From Candidatus Vecturithrix granuli (GTDB taxonomy: Bacteria; Moduliflexota; Moduliflexia; Moduliflexales; Moduliflexaceae), in the NCBI GenBank assembly GCA_000739535.1, contig DF820480.1:42266-106265 (forward strand): a stretch of DNA of 64,000 nucleotides, read 5' to 3'. Shown here piece by piece: positions 50,232-60,192 of the stretch. Made by a program: the position numbers and the translations under genes. A model generated the notes under the pieces. It was given only the letters and a program-made list of their open reading frames with translations. It ran no database searches and was not told the DNA's origin. How positions within the stretch are numbered: the stretch's first letter is position 1; each line of letters starts with the position of its first letter.

Positions 50232-51587
50232 TTACACATGACTCTCGGACTGCTTCAAAACCATATTGGATTTCCTTTGAATTTCAAGAAGTAAGAGATC
50301 TTCATAAATAGGCTTGTTTAAAAAGAATTCAGGAATGCCATAGGCGGTCATGGCGACAATCATTAACGGTAATAAGAGGTAAAATTCATTCGTCATTTCA
50401 AGAATTAACACAATACCGGTTAACGGGCTTCGCACAATCGCGGAAAACAAACCTCCCATACCTAAGACGAAAAAAATGGTGACATCAAAATGTTGATATG
50501 CAGTCGTAATTTTCCAAAATATCGTACCTAACATTGCACCAAGTAATAATAAGGGGGCAAAAATCCCTCCCGGCGTTCCTGAATTATAGCTTAAAATAGA
50601 TAAAATAAATCTCATCAGGAAAAGCAAGACTAATGGCTGGAGGGAAAACTCATTCATGGCGACTCTATTTGTTAAACTGCTTCCGGTCCCGAGTAAATCA
50701 GGGAAATATAATCCGATGATCCCAAAGAGAATTCCCAAAGCAATACCAATGAGCTTTTTAAATTTTGACAATACGGACAGACTTTTCATCAAGGTCACAT
50801 TAAAAAATAACCCCCAGACCCCAAGGAAAAGTCCCAGAAGGATACACCAGAAGACAAGGGTTATTTCTGAATAGCTCACCAATTTTAATTGAAAAACCGG
50901 CGACTGCCCGAGCAAAATTCGACACACAATGTTTGAAGAAATGGTAGCCGTAAATGTCGCAACGATACTATAACGATCAAAAAGGCGGTAGCGGTCAAAG
51001 TCCTGGCGAAGTTCCTCCAGCACAAAAAGTAATCCGGCAAAAGGGGCGTTAAACGCCGCAGCTAAACCAGCCCCGGCCCCGGCGCAGGTTAAAATTTTTC
51101 TCTCAGTCGTGTTGGATGAAAGCACATGGGAACAGAGAAACCCAATCGCGCCGCCCATCTGAACGGTCGGGCCTTCACGCCCCAGGGCCAGCCCGGAACC
51201 AATTCCCACAATTCCTCCCACAAATTTGACTATCAGGATCCGCAAAGCCCGAAAATGAAATGCCCCTTTTAGGACTCCTTTTAAGTGAGGAATTCCACTC
51301 CCGCCAGCCTCAGGAGCAAACTTCAAGACGCCTTGTACTGTCAGCAAAATAAGACCCACAAACACCAGGGGAGCCAAAAACCAATACGTCTGTTGAAAAA
51401 AATTCAACGCCAGATTTCTGAGGATTTCAGCTTGTTCCAGGGAAAATCGAAAAGCAACGGCGATTAAACCGGACAAAATTCCTACTATGATCGATTTAAT
51501 AACGAGCTTTCTTCGTCTCAACATATTCTTTTCTGTGTTTTCTAAATCATATTGAAAGTCTTGACAAAGTTGCTCAATATTTTTCAT
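50232..51587 (-). CDS. ClC-family chloride channel/antiporter
   Basis: A 451-residue ClC protein with about ten or more membrane helices. The selectivity motifs are GGSGIPHLKG (GSGIP), GREGPTVQMGG (GREGP, with the gating Glu) and TPGGIFAPLLLLG (GxFxP-like). The gating Glu suggests an H+/Cl- antiporter, but the internal proton Glu could not be confirmed. There are no CBS domains. It acts in the inner membrane, perhaps in acid or osmotic response. It is the last gene of the leftward run that also contains nfeD and floA, but with a 350-bp gap. Confidence 0.92.
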   Translation of the reverse strand: MKNIEQLCQDFQYDLENTEKNMLRRRKLVIKSIIVGILSGLIAVAFRFSLEQAEILRNLALNFFQQTYWFLAPLVFVGLILLTVQGVLKFAPEAGGSGIPHLKGVLKGAFHFRALRILIVKFVGGIVGIGSGLALGREGPTVQMGGAIGFLCSHVLSSNTTERKILTCAGAGAGLAAAFNAPFAGLLFVLEELRQDFDRYRLFDRYSIVATFTATISSNIVCRILLGQSPVFQLKLVSYSEITLVFWCILLGLFLGVWGLFFNVTLMKSLSVLSKFKKLIGIALGILFGIIGLYFPDLLGTGSSLTNRVAMNEFSLQPLVLLFLMRFILSILSYNSGTPGGIFAPLLLLGAMLGTIFWKITTAYQHFDVTIFFVLGMGGLFSAIVRSPLTGIVLILEMTNEFYLLLPLMIVAMTAYGIPEFFLNKPIYEDLLLLEIQRKSNMVLKQSESHV

Positions 51588-51939
51588 GTTTCCTCTATAG
51601 CTACGTATGAATAAACTCTTCCGATGTCTAACTGTTTCAGGAACTTCGAAGACTTATTCCCGAAACAACAGAAGTCGAATAAAATTGTTGATAATTACTA
51701 GAGATAACCCAACTCTACATTCTTAAAAGGACTGAGAGGAATGGCAAACGGTAACAACAGAAATAAGGGAAGATAGTACAACAATTAGGCTCACCTGATA
51801 TTCGCCTGGTGAAGACTTTGTAAAAGCATACTGCCAAATTTCCGACAATTCCCCCGATCCAGATTGCCAACATGTATCATTTTGAAATATTCAAAAATGA
51901 CAATACCTTCAAACAATTTCGTGCTCATATATCGCGTTG
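51588..51939. other. Intergenic region with repeat remnant
   Basis: AACTTCGAAGACTTATTCCC and GAAACAAC (51640-51669) resemble part of the palindrome at 63765-63913. Nothing else recognisable; presumably the ClC promoter lies here. Confidence 0.4.
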
Positions 51940-52449
51940 TTACCTTTGAGATCGCTTACTCAGAGGTGGTCCCAAAATTTCAGAAAGAATGATTCCTTGC
52001 AAAACACTTTGCCGATTTGTAAATAAATTGAGCAACGATTCGGCTTGCCCCGTTTTTTTCGCCATACTTATCCGGGTTTGCTGTTGAGAAAGGGGAAGGA
52101 TATTCTGAGTAATGTCTTCAGGAGGCAAACTTAACAATTGCTCTAATTCCTGATCTGTTGATGACAGAATCAACTCCGTAGCCGGTTCAATCCTATCAGA
52201 TACTGGTACTGATTCCTGGGTCACAGCAAAAGGCGGCGGCTGTTCGGACGGTGCTGCCTGCGTCAGGTATTGCTCTATTTTTCGAGTATATTGTCCGACC
52301 CTGGTCTGAATATTCTCGACCAGAATTTGAGGCTGCGTTGAGGGTTTCTGCTGTTTGGGGGCCTGTTTTGATGACGTAGTTTTTCTGAACAGGGAACTAA
52401 AGAGCGTAAAAATAATGTAGAGAATCAAGAGATTAATCAGGGCGTCCAT
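51940..52449 (-). CDS. Small single-pass membrane protein next to floA
   Basis: A 169-residue protein: residues 3-20 form a membrane helix (LINLLILYIIFTLFSSLF), the middle is a Gln/Pro-rich linker, and the C-terminus LQGIILSEILGPPLSKR is a short conserved tail seen in small proteins encoded beside floA in diverse bacteria. Its function is not known. The gene follows floA closely (62 bases) in the same direction and is probably part of the microdomain operon. Confidence 0.7.
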   Translation of the reverse strand: MDALINLLILYIIFTLFSSLFRKTTSSKQAPKQQKPSTQPQILVENIQTRVGQYTRKIEQYLTQAAPSEQPPPFAVTQESVPVSDRIEPATELILSSTDQELEQLLSLPPEDITQNILPLSQQQTRISMAKKTGQAESLLNLFTNRQSVLQGIILSEILGPPLSKRSQR

Positions 52450-52511
52450 AGTTATCCATGCAATAGATTGATGGATACCGCCTGTCAGACGGCATCCATC
52501 TTCACTAAGGT

Positions 52512-53513
52512 TTATTGACTCAAATCCTTTTTACGTTCGCTTTGTTGAGCCTCAACACGTCCGACTTCAGAAATTGATTGGCGCATTTCCGTATCAGCGA
52601 CTACATTTTTCAGATTATAATAATCCATGACGCCAAGTTTGCCTTCGCGTAAGGCCTGCGCCATGGCGAGCGGTACCTGGGATTCGGCTTCGATCAGTTT
52701 GGCCCGCATTTCCTGAGCGCGAGCTTTCATCTCTTGTTCATGCGCCACTGCCATTGCGCGGCGGCTTTCAGCTTTGGCCTGCGCAATGTTTTTGTCGGCA
52801 ATAGCCTGATCTGTTTGCAGTTTCGCGCCGATATTACTGCCGACATCCACATCGGCAATATCAATGGATAAAATTTCAAAGGCGGTTCCCTGATCCAAAC
52901 CCTTGTCCAGGACGGTCTTGGAAATGCGGTCCGGATTTTCCAGGACTTCTTTATGCGTATTGGCCGAGCCAATCGTGGTCACAATACCTTCGCCAACCCT
53001 GGCGATAATCGTCTCTTCGCCCGCACCGCCAACCAGTCGCTCAATTTTCGCCCGGACCGTGACGCGCGAGATGGCTGTTAACTGAATCCCATCTTTAGCG
53101 ACAGCAGTAATTTTCGGCGTGGTGATCACTTTGGGTTTCACGCTCATCTGCACGGCTTCGAGCACGTCTCGTCCAGCCAGGTCAATGGCGGTCGCAGTTT
53201 TAAATTGCAATGAAATCCCCGCTTTATCAGCCGAAATCAAGGCATTTACCACTTGCAACACATTTCCTCCAGCCAGATAATGGGTTTCCCATTCATTGGT
53301 CGAAATATGCAACCCGGCTTTTGTCGCACTAATCTGGGCTTGTACGATCAATTTTGGCGGAACGCGGCGAATACGCATCCCGATTAAACTAAAGATACCG
53401 ATCGCTACCCCGGAAAATCTGGCGGCTAACCATAGCCGAACAGGAATAAAGGAAAATAAAATCGCGATTCCGGCAACAACAAGAAATAGAACGATTATGG
53501 CTCCGAATTCCAT
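52512..53513 (-). CDS. floA: Flotillin-like protein FloA
   Basis: A 333-residue flotillin-like scaffold. An N-terminal membrane hairpin ([20 protein letters not shown], then a second hydrophobic stretch at [13 protein letters not shown]) leads to an SPFH-type domain with [28 protein letters not shown] and [10 protein letters not shown], then the long Ala/Glu-rich helix [20 protein letters not shown]. It organises ordered membrane microdomains. ATG 53513 follows GAGGTGAG; a longer in-frame start at 53582 overlaps nfeD and is rejected. Directly downstream of nfeD, the usual arrangement. Confidence 0.93.
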   Translation of the reverse strand: MEFGAIIVLFLVVAGIAILFSFIPVRLWLAARFSGVAIGIFSLIGMRIRRVPPKLIVQAQISATKAGLHISTNEWETHYLAGGNVLQVVNALISADKAGISLQFKTATAIDLAGRDVLEAVQMSVKPKVITTPKITAVAKDGIQLTAISRVTVRAKIERLVGGAGEETIIARVGEGIVTTIGSANTHKEVLENPDRISKTVLDKGLDQGTAFEILSIDIADVDVGSNIGAKLQTDQAIADKNIAQAKAESRRAMAVAHEQEMKARAQEMRAKLIEAESQVPLAMAQALREGKLGVMDYYNLKNVVADTEMRQSISEVGRVEAQQSERKKDLSQ

Positions 53514-53529
53514 CTGACTCACCTCATGT

Positions 53530-54894
53530 TCATGGATGGTCGTGCTCTTCGACTTTACGCACAACGATCCGCGCCCCTTCAACTTCCAGAATTTTTACAC
53601 GTGTCTGTTTATCGACAAATTCCCCTTCACTGACGACATCATACCGCTTATCCTCTAACAACATCGTGCCTGACGGATGAAGGGGGGTTAAGGTTATGCC
53701 AATCAAACCAACCAGATGATGCTGGTCAATGCTCTGCGCAACATATCCTTGCCCACGCTCCTGGGTCTCTCTCAGAATCACTTGTTTACCTAACGAAGTA
53801 CGTGGGAAAAATTTAAACAAGACAATTGTCATGATGATGCTGCCGATGAGCGCGGCGGTCACTTTGGAAAGTGCGGACTGCACATCCTGAAATGTCAGCA
53901 ATTCAAAGCGTCCGACCAGAGATAACGCCAGGCTCGCCAGAATCGCTAAAATTCCCAGAATGCCGACAATGCCGAAACCAGGGATGATCAGGACTTCTAT
54001 TAGCAACAGCACCACCCCGGCGATGAACAAAATCAGTTCCTCCCATCCGGCCAAACGCACCAGGAAATGGCCCCAGAAAAAAAGTCCCAGGCAAATCAGG
54101 CCGACTGTTCCGCCCAGCCCGAATCCGGGAGTTTTAAATTCGATAAACAAGCCCAGAAAACCGATCATCATGAGCAGCGAGCTCACCAGCGGATTGGTTA
54201 AGACTCGCACCAATCGTTCAGCCCAATTGATCGGAGATTCAATCACCTCAGCTCCCACGAGATCATATTTCTCCAGCACGTCTTCGAAGGTTGACGCTTC
54301 GTATTCCGCGATCTCGTATTTGAGCGCATCCTGCGTGGTCAGCGTGAGTAACTTCCCTTTGGGCGAAATTCCTTCAATTTCGTAATCTGCATCCACCATT
54401 GCTTCCGCAATATCGCCGCGTCGGCCGGTCTCTTCCGCGGTCGCCCGCATTTCAGATCGAAAATAGGAGACATATTTTTCATTGACCGGATTGGCTTCGC
54501 CGCTCATATCAAGCTGCACAGGGGTCGCGGCCCCAATGGTTGCGCCCGGCGCCATGACGATATGCCTTGTGGCAAGCGAAATCAACGCTCCGGCAGAAAT
54601 TGCCCGTTTATTAATAAAAGCAATGGTCGGCGTTTCCGTATTCAGGAGAGCATCTCGAATTTGAATTGCCGCATCAACCAGTCCCCCGAGGGTATTCACT
54701 TCCAAAATCACCGCATCAGCATTTTGGGCTTCTTCCAATATTCTTCTGACATAAGGGGCCAGGCCGCGATCAATCGTGCCATCAATCAGAATTTTATAGA
54801 CTCGTTTTGTCGTACTCTCGGCAGGCAAACACGTGAGGCACAGGCAAAAAAATAGCCCAAACAAAAAAAGACGAAACACGTTGAGTTTTCTCAT
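53530..54894 (-). CDS. NfeD-family membrane serine protease (ClpP class)
   Basis: A 454-residue long-form NfeD. After a signal-like helix (residues 8-24) a ClpP-like domain carries the catalytic Ser in [11 protein letters not shown] and a candidate dyad Lys in VNEKYVSYF. Four to six membrane helices (about residues 230-345) follow, then a soluble OB-fold NfeD domain ([20 protein letters not shown]). Long NfeD proteins cleave membrane partners such as stomatin/flotillin relatives, and floA lies 16 bases downstream. Probable role is turnover or regulation of FloA assemblies. Confidence 0.92.
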   Translation of the reverse strand: MRKLNVFRLFLFGLFFCLCLTCLPAESTTKRVYKILIDGTIDRGLAPYVRRILEEAQNADAVILEVNTLGGLVDAAIQIRDALLNTETPTIAFINKRAISAGALISLATRHIVMAPGATIGAATPVQLDMSGEANPVNEKYVSYFRSEMRATAEETGRRGDIAEAMVDADYEIEGISPKGKLLTLTTQDALKYEIAEYEASTFEDVLEKYDLVGAEVIESPINWAERLVRVLTNPLVSSLLMMIGFLGLFIEFKTPGFGLGGTVGLICLGLFFWGHFLVRLAGWEELILFIAGVVLLLIEVLIIPGFGIVGILGILAILASLALSLVGRFELLTFQDVQSALSKVTAALIGSIIMTIVLFKFFPRTSLGKQVILRETQERGQGYVAQSIDQHHLVGLIGITLTPLHPSGTMLLEDKRYDVVSEGEFVDKQTRVKILEVEGARIVVRKVEEHDHP

Positions 54895-55074
54895 GAGTTA
54901 TGCACCGTGTTCCTTGTAAACAATCAATAACCACTCAATAATCTCCTGCAAATCTTCCTGTTTGCTTCTCAATGAGTTTTCTCAAAATTATGTTGAGTAA
55001 CCATGCCATAATGCAAGACAGAATATTACTGGGTTGTCACTGATTTCTCGTTTCTCTCTTATGACGTTGTCATA

Positions 55075-55110
55075 AAAAAAGAGAGGAAGTTTTGATGAGA
55101 GACTTCCATT
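55075..55110 (-). terminator. Possible rpmB terminator
   Basis: On the minus strand, GGAAGT and ACTTCC frame a loop and are followed by TCTCTTTTTTTATG. The stem is short, so this is tentative. Confidence 0.45.
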
Positions 55111-55171
55111 ATATATAATGAAAAGATTGGGGAGTCAGACACAATGACGACCCCCCTCGTTTTTCCGACAT

Positions 55172-55366
55172 TTATCGGACCGCTTTTTGGACTCTGCCAG
55201 AGCGCAAGCAGCGTGTACAGACTTTCATTCGTTTGACTGCGCCGTTAACCAACACTCGTACATTTTGAAGATTTGGATTCCAACGCCGTTTTGTCAAATT
55301 ATGCGCATGACTGATTGCATGCCCAAATTGCGGACCTTTCCCGCAAACTTCACATCGTTTGGCCAT
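55172..55366 (-). CDS. rpmB: 50S ribosomal protein L28
   Basis: A 64-residue protein: [20 protein letters not shown], then [13 protein letters not shown] and [12 protein letters not shown]. The Cys pairs CxxC and CxxC mark the zinc-binding form. Length and order of blocks match L28. ATG 55366 is preceded by GGAGGTGAG; an in-frame upstream start at 55384 overlaps that site. Confidence 0.97.
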   Translation of the reverse strand: MAKRCEVCGKGPQFGHAISHAHNLTKRRWNPNLQNVRVLVNGAVKRMKVCTRCLRSGRVQKAVR

Positions 55367-55412
55367 AGTCTCACCTCCATTCACTGAACACCATCATGTT
55401 CGAACACGGCGT

Positions 55413-57539
55413 TCATACTTTTTCTACTCGAATTGTGACTGTAAATTTTCCGGAATTCCCCTGATACCAATAATCATTAATGCCTAACAGTAATTTTCCG
55501 CTACTCGCCGCTTTTACTTTGTAAGCAGAACCAATAAAAAATGACGATCCAATCCCCTGAATTTTGCCGATCAATCCGGCATGTGGTTTCTGCCATAAGG
55601 GGTCTTTCTTATCGCGAGTATCCGTCCAGGATGCTCCTGCCGGGCCGCAGGAATTTCCTTTGCTATCATACACCACCGTTCCCTGTGCCGCAAAACTGAT
55701 CACATCGCCCACATTGATCGTGATGCCGCTATCCATCCATTGCGTATTGCCGGGAACAGCCACTGTGTATGTACCCTGATTTTGCAGGGCAAACATCGCC
55801 TTGATGGTGTGCGATGCTGCCACATTTGTAAATGTATATATCGTAACCGCGCCGACAGAACTTTCATCAACCAGCACATCCTGAATGACATAGCCTGTAT
55901 TCGGAGTGATCGTAAAAGTTTGATCAACTCCCTGGTTGACGCTGACCGTTCCTGACGGGACAATATTCCCGCCGGTCGAGGCGCTTGCTACAATCTTACA
56001 GGTTGTAGCAATAATTTTCTTTTCTTCAAAAATCTGTTCTAATTCCTCCAGGTGGTCAGAATCGAACAGAATCGTATCTGCCTGGACAATAGCGTCATAC
56101 GCGTCAGCAAAGGTCGCATTCTGCGGAAGATACCACAGGCTTTGATAAATTAATAAATCCGCCACGTGGCGTCCCAGGGCTTCCTGAATTTCCCAGCAGG
56201 TCGCTCCCCATATTTCTCCGTCATCATGGACGCTGTTTCCTGTATAGTCCTCATAGGTTTTCTCATTTCTCAGATCTCGTAAGAATTCTTTTCCAAGTTG
56301 TCCCACGACAAATTCTCCGATTTTGGGATCGCTGGTGAGGGAACAGGCAAAATAATCGGCATAGCCTTCGTGCAATGCTCCGGCTTCCTGGGTCGCCATA
56401 AAGGGTTGGATCGCATGAATCACAGAATGGGTATATTCATGATAAATGACGGCAGCTTCTTTTGCCAGATCGTTCAGAGTTTCCCCATGTCCAAAATAGA
56501 TCGCATTCTCAAAGGCACTATAATACGCATTATCGTATTTCGCATTCCCGGTATAGGGGTCGGGAACGTGTACATGAGCCGGCATTGGCGTTACATGTTC
56601 TGTATGCCCCAGATTTCTGAAAAACTCTGCGACTTTACTCAAATGATAATAGGCCATGACCTCATCGAAATGGGTGTTCGCCGGGTCGGCATACAAAAAA
56701 TCATAAGAACCGGGGCCTGTAGGAGTAGCATTTCCAACTCCGTCCTCAGCATTTTGAACGCAAAAATAGGTGCCTGACAAACTGCCGGATTCATCCAGGT
56801 TTGACAGTTTAGCTGTCACAATTTTATCATCACGTTCGGGATTACTATTATACAGGTTGCCGGTGCCCGTGACAAAACGAATAGCATTATACCCATCAAG
56901 CAAGGTTCCCGTTGACGCTTCAACGAAAAAGACCCAATCGCCTAAAGGGTTTTTGGTCTTCATGGTTACTTTATAGGCTCGAACGTATTGGTCTCCTTGT
57001 GGAAAAATCACCAGGTCTGTTTGAGCCGCAGGCTGCTCATCCGTTTGAATCGCTTGCAAAGTGGCTTCAATCGCCGTGTTTTCTGAAACCGAAGATGTAC
57101 TTAGGTCGACTTGAATGCCAGGAAAATAATTTCCATTCACCATCTGCACCCGATTCGATTGATCGATATGAACGGTCATTTCCGCGCCAATCACCTCAAG
57201 TCCCCGATAATGCTGCTGATATTTGACATGTTTCACGCCTCGCCGTTCTTCCACTGAGGTAAAATGGAGTTCAGAGACATCTGCGGATATACCAAAAAGC
57301 TCATGATTTTCTGAGAGAAATCGGTCAGCAATATCTTGAGCCGTGCCTTTTTGAGATTCTGTCAACAACCCCCTCACTGAATGCACTGCGCCCGTGCGCA
57401 AGTTCCAACGAATCTTCACGCGGCCAGAAGCTTTTTCATGTAACGTTTTCAGTGCGCTGATTGAACGGGATCTCATTTCTTCTTGTTGGGGTTCAAAGGC
57501 CGCAAGATATTTTGATGATTTGGGATCAGGTTTAAACAT
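55413..57539 (-). CDS. Gluzincin metalloprotease (M4/M36-like) with FTP propeptide and C-terminal lectin-like domain
   Basis: A 708-residue protein. Residues 45-220 are a fungalysin/thermolysin propeptide (SELHFTSVEERRGVKHVKYQ, then YRGLEVIGAEM). The zinc site is His367-Glu368-His371 in YHEYTHSV with the third ligand in ALHEGYADYFA; GYADY is closer to fungalysins (M36) than to thermolysin. An InlB-like repeat (GGNIVPSGTVSVNQ, about 520-590) and a terminal domain resembling PA-IL/LecA galactose lectins (QWMDSGITINVGDVISFAAQ, about 595-708) follow. There is no signal peptide at this start (MFKPDPKSSKYLAAF), odd for such a protease. It lacks the YLLWTK tag. Ribosome site GGAGGA. Confidence 0.85.
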   Translation of the reverse strand: MFKPDPKSSKYLAAFEPQQEEMRSRSISALKTLHEKASGRVKIRWNLRTGAVHSVRGLLTESQKGTAQDIADRFLSENHELFGISADVSELHFTSVEERRGVKHVKYQQHYRGLEVIGAEMTVHIDQSNRVQMVNGNYFPGIQVDLSTSSVSENTAIEATLQAIQTDEQPAAQTDLVIFPQGDQYVRAYKVTMKTKNPLGDWVFFVEASTGTLLDGYNAIRFVTGTGNLYNSNPERDDKIVTAKLSNLDESGSLSGTYFCVQNAEDGVGNATPTGPGSYDFLYADPANTHFDEVMAYYHLSKVAEFFRNLGHTEHVTPMPAHVHVPDPYTGNAKYDNAYYSAFENAIYFGHGETLNDLAKEAAVIYHEYTHSVIHAIQPFMATQEAGALHEGYADYFACSLTSDPKIGEFVVGQLGKEFLRDLRNEKTYEDYTGNSVHDDGEIWGATCWEIQEALGRHVADLLIYQSLWYLPQNATFADAYDAIVQADTILFDSDHLEELEQIFEEKKIIATTCKIVASASTGGNIVPSGTVSVNQGVDQTFTITPNTGYVIQDVLVDESSVGAVTIYTFTNVAASHTIKAMFALQNQGTYTVAVPGNTQWMDSGITINVGDVISFAAQGTVVYDSKGNSCGPAGASWTDTRDKKDPLWQKPHAGLIGKIQGIGSSFFIGSAYKVKAASSGKLLLGINDYWYQGNSGKFTVTIRVEKV

Positions 57540-57728
57540 ATATCATCCTCCAACGTGTCTGCGAACGTTATAATAGATGTGATGCCATGTTTTTATCTGC
57601 CATTTCGACATGATCCACAAAGCGCACAAAATTCACCGATAACGATTCTCACTCTCATCGAATTTAGAATGTAAAATTCATATTATACGTTTAAAGGAGA
57701 GCCATGCAAAATATACTGAGCGCATGAT

Positions 57729-57869
57729 AAAATTTCCGGGTAGTGGTTAAAGGGTTCCGCCCCCATCACTTACAACTTAACCACTACCAATTTCCGATCA
57801 TCAGTATTCAGTGATCAATCAGTCAGCATACTGGTCACTGAATACCGATCACTGAATACCGGAAATTTC
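57729..57869. repeat. AAATTTCCG palindrome split by a short miniature element
   Basis: AAATTTCCG at 57730 and CGGAAATTT ending near 57868 are the arms. GTATTCAGTGATC and GATCACTGAATAC repeats lie between. The left arm is interrupted by the 50-bp element at 57739. Confidence 0.6.
57739..57788. mobile_element. GGTAGTGG miniature element, short copy 4
   Basis: 50 bp with GGTAGTGGTTAA and TTAACCACTACC ends, a deletion form lacking the inner hairpins. A perfect 8-bp duplication, AATTTCCG, flanks it. Confidence 0.85.
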
Positions 57870-57956
57870 AATGTGCGCTTACTTATATCTAATGAAGGGG
57901 TTATCTCATTCTGTGCGCAATACGGCAACAAAAATACTTCGGAAGTTTCAACTTTC

Positions 57957-58071
57957 GGTAGTGGTATCCTGTACATGATGCACGTTCCCTGAGCGAAGTC
58001 GAAGGGAACGCCTGCGTGCTCGTCTCGACTCCGCTCGACGACCGGTCATCATGTACAAGGTAGCCACTACC
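57957..58071. mobile_element. GGTAGTGG miniature inverted-repeat element, copy 5
   Basis: 115 bp, almost the exact reverse complement of copy 1 at 20504. A perfect 8-bp duplication, CAACTTTC, flanks it. No other gene-like content is seen between 57540 and 58270. Confidence 0.88.
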
Positions 58072-58274
58072 CAACTTTCTGCTACTCCTCTTACGTCTTG
58101 AACCTTAGCGTCATTTTATATTTTCAATCAGACACTCTGGAAAGTCAAGGAAATTATTGCGCACCAGACACTTCACTGTTCACATAATTTTATGATAGAA
58201 ACATGTTTTTTGCAGGCGTAATAAAGTCAAGATTTTTCTATTTTCTTCTTCAGTATTATTCTGATAAAAAAGAC

Positions 58275-58303
58275 TTGACAACAAAAGCGTTGTTTTTTAT
58301 TCT
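58275..58303 (+). promoter_or_regulatory. Sigma70-type promoter of the OmpA-like gene
   Basis: TTGACA and TATTCT with 17 bases between. The leader of about 80 bases ends in AGAAGGAGG before ATG 58390. Confidence 0.6.
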
Positions 58304-58389
58304 TAAATTTGTAACGACATAAACATACTTTTACGCATTGTATTGTTTGAAACTAAGCGATAACGTATTGGGAGAAGGAGGTACCCAGA

Positions 58390-59949
58390 ATGCGAAAATT
58401 TTCTGGAATCTTATTAACACTGATGGTGTTTGTCATAGGGCTATCCGTGGTGAGTGCAGAAACGGTGACATATACATTTCAAGATGCAAGTTTAGCGGAT
58501 ACCCCGACAAAATATGGCTTTAAAGGGCTTTACACCTTATTTAGCCCGGATACAAGCCAACAAGGGAAGTTTGGTCTTGGATTCTTCTGGGATATGACCC
58601 GTTTTTGTTTACCGGGAGATCCACGGTATCCTGAAGTACAGGAGTTTACATTAAGCGGGTACTATGGGATTACGGACCGATTGGAAGTGGCGGTTGCTGC
58701 TCCGTTTAGAAGCTTGAAAATTCCTAGCGCATCCGCAGAGAATCGAGTTTCTGCAGATAGTGCTCTGGATGAGGTCAGCGAAAGCGGGTTTGGCAATGTG
58801 AGCGTGGGGTTGCGGTTTAACCTGATTCAGGGCGAAAACTTCGGTTTAACTCCTTATGTGCAGGCATTTTTACCGACCGCTTCGGATCCCGAAAAAGGAA
58901 CCGGAGCAGACAACACCCGAATTCATGTTGGTGTGTCAACCGGAACAGTGTTATCAGGGTTACACAATACCAGACTGTATGGTCAGGTGGCGTATCAATT
59001 TGCGACGGATTACGATCAGGATCGCCGCGATTTTACGGAAACCAAGCCCTATACGCACCCGGAATTACAACCCCGTTTTGAACGGTTCGGTACCAACCCG
59101 TTGTTCCATGAATATGGCAACACCCTGTTTTACGGTGCGGGCTTAGCGATTCCGTTCATGGGAGCAGATTCCGATTATGAAGCCGAACTCTTCAGTGAAC
59201 TTCTGTTCTATCATTCCTTTGAGGATGAAGATTACATTCCCATGTTTGAAGATGGGAAGGCGTTGGATGTTGTGCAGGATGGCGGGATGGCTAATGTGGG
59301 GTTGAAAATCGGATTTTCGAATGGTATTTCGGTGTTAGGCGGTTGGGGCGGCAAATTGTTTGCAGAAGAACCGATGTATGAATCACCCATCTGGAAAGCC
59401 TTTGCCGGGTTAACCTACAACAGACCGCAAGAAGTCGTGCTTGAAGTAACATTGCCGGATGTGCCTGCTGAACAGCCGGGCGCAGGGTTAGTTCCTCCGG
59501 AAGGCGAGTTTAAGCCTGAAGAGCCTATCTATGGAGGCTCACAATTCGATTGCAGTCAGGAACTGGCGATGGTGCATTTTGAATTCGACAAATCCACGTT
59601 GACGCCGGAAGCCATCGAAACCTTGAAACGGATCGGCAAAATTATGCGACTGTGTGATCAAATGGTGCTGGAAGTGCAAGGTCATACCGACTGGATCGGA
59701 ACCGAGAATTACAACTATGGTCTTGGCAACAGACGCGCACGTGCGGTGGTATATTACCTTGTATATGATGAAGGTATTGATTTCAACCGGATTGTCACCC
59801 CGGATCTGTTAGACCGAGGTATTATTGCCGGTAAATCCTATGGTGAATCGGTACCGATTGCCTCAAACGAAACCGACGCCGGACGTGCTCTGAACCGACG
59901 CGGACAGTTTCTGAAAGTGGTGGCTGATAATCGCATCCTGACGTATTAA
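58390..59949 (+). CDS. OmpA-family outer membrane protein
   Basis: A 519-residue protein: signal peptide ending VSAE, about 340 residues of amphipathic beta strands with aromatic girdles (GKFGLGFFWDMTRF, LTPYVQAFLP, TRLYGQVAYQFATDY), a Pro-rich linker, then the OmpA peptidoglycan-binding domain from about residue 385 (MVHFEFDKSTLTPEAIETL, VQGHTDWIGTENYNYGLGNR with the conserved Asp and Arg, and NRRGQF at the end). The barrel is longer than the 8 strands of E. coli OmpA. It indicates a true outer membrane. Followed by a strong terminator, so monocistronic. Confidence 0.92.
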   Translation: MRKFSGILLTLMVFVIGLSVVSAETVTYTFQDASLADTPTKYGFKGLYTLFSPDTSQQGKFGLGFFWDMTRFCLPGDPRYPEVQEFTLSGYYGITDRLEVAVAAPFRSLKIPSASAENRVSADSALDEVSESGFGNVSVGLRFNLIQGENFGLTPYVQAFLPTASDPEKGTGADNTRIHVGVSTGTVLSGLHNTRLYGQVAYQFATDYDQDRRDFTETKPYTHPELQPRFERFGTNPLFHEYGNTLFYGAGLAIPFMGADSDYEAELFSELLFYHSFEDEDYIPMFEDGKALDVVQDGGMANVGLKIGFSNGISVLGGWGGKLFAEEPMYESPIWKAFAGLTYNRPQEVVLEVTLPDVPAEQPGAGLVPPEGEFKPEEPIYGGSQFDCSQELAMVHFEFDKSTLTPEAIETLKRIGKIMRLCDQMVLEVQGHTDWIGTENYNYGLGNRRARAVVYYLVYDEGIDFNRIVTPDLLDRGIIAGKSYGESVPIASNETDAGRALNRRGQFLKVVADNRILTY

Positions 59950-59978
59950 GACATAGCGAATCGGTTTCCCATAGTATG

Positions 59979-60016
59979 AAAGCCTTACCTGGCAAACGCC
60001 AGGTAAGGCTTTTTTG
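59979..60016 (+). terminator. Intrinsic terminator of the OmpA-like gene
   Basis: AAGCCTTACCTGGC-AAAC-GCCAGGTAAGGCTT followed by TTTTG: a perfect 14-bp stem with a T run. Confidence 0.93.
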
Positions 60017-60025
60017 TCTGAATCG

Positions 60026-60122
60026 GAAAAATAACGAATTTGGCTTGTAGTGAACGCTTCAGCGTTCCTGAAAACGTCTGAAACAACGCTAAAGCGTTGG
60101 CTACAAACCGTATTTCCGATAA
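60026..60122. repeat. GTAGTGAACGCTTCAGCG repeat nested in an ATCGGAAAAATA outer pair
   Basis: TTGTAGTGAACGCTTCAGCG and CGCTAAAGCGTTGGCTACAA form the inner hairpin (same family as 26876 and 30385). ATCGGAAAAATA and TATTTCCGAT pair outside it. Confidence 0.6.
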
Positions 60123-60192
60123 TGTCTATTTTTTTTACATTAATGAGCGGCATAAAAATTTCGCTCGACATTTCCATGAGGAGAATGAGATT

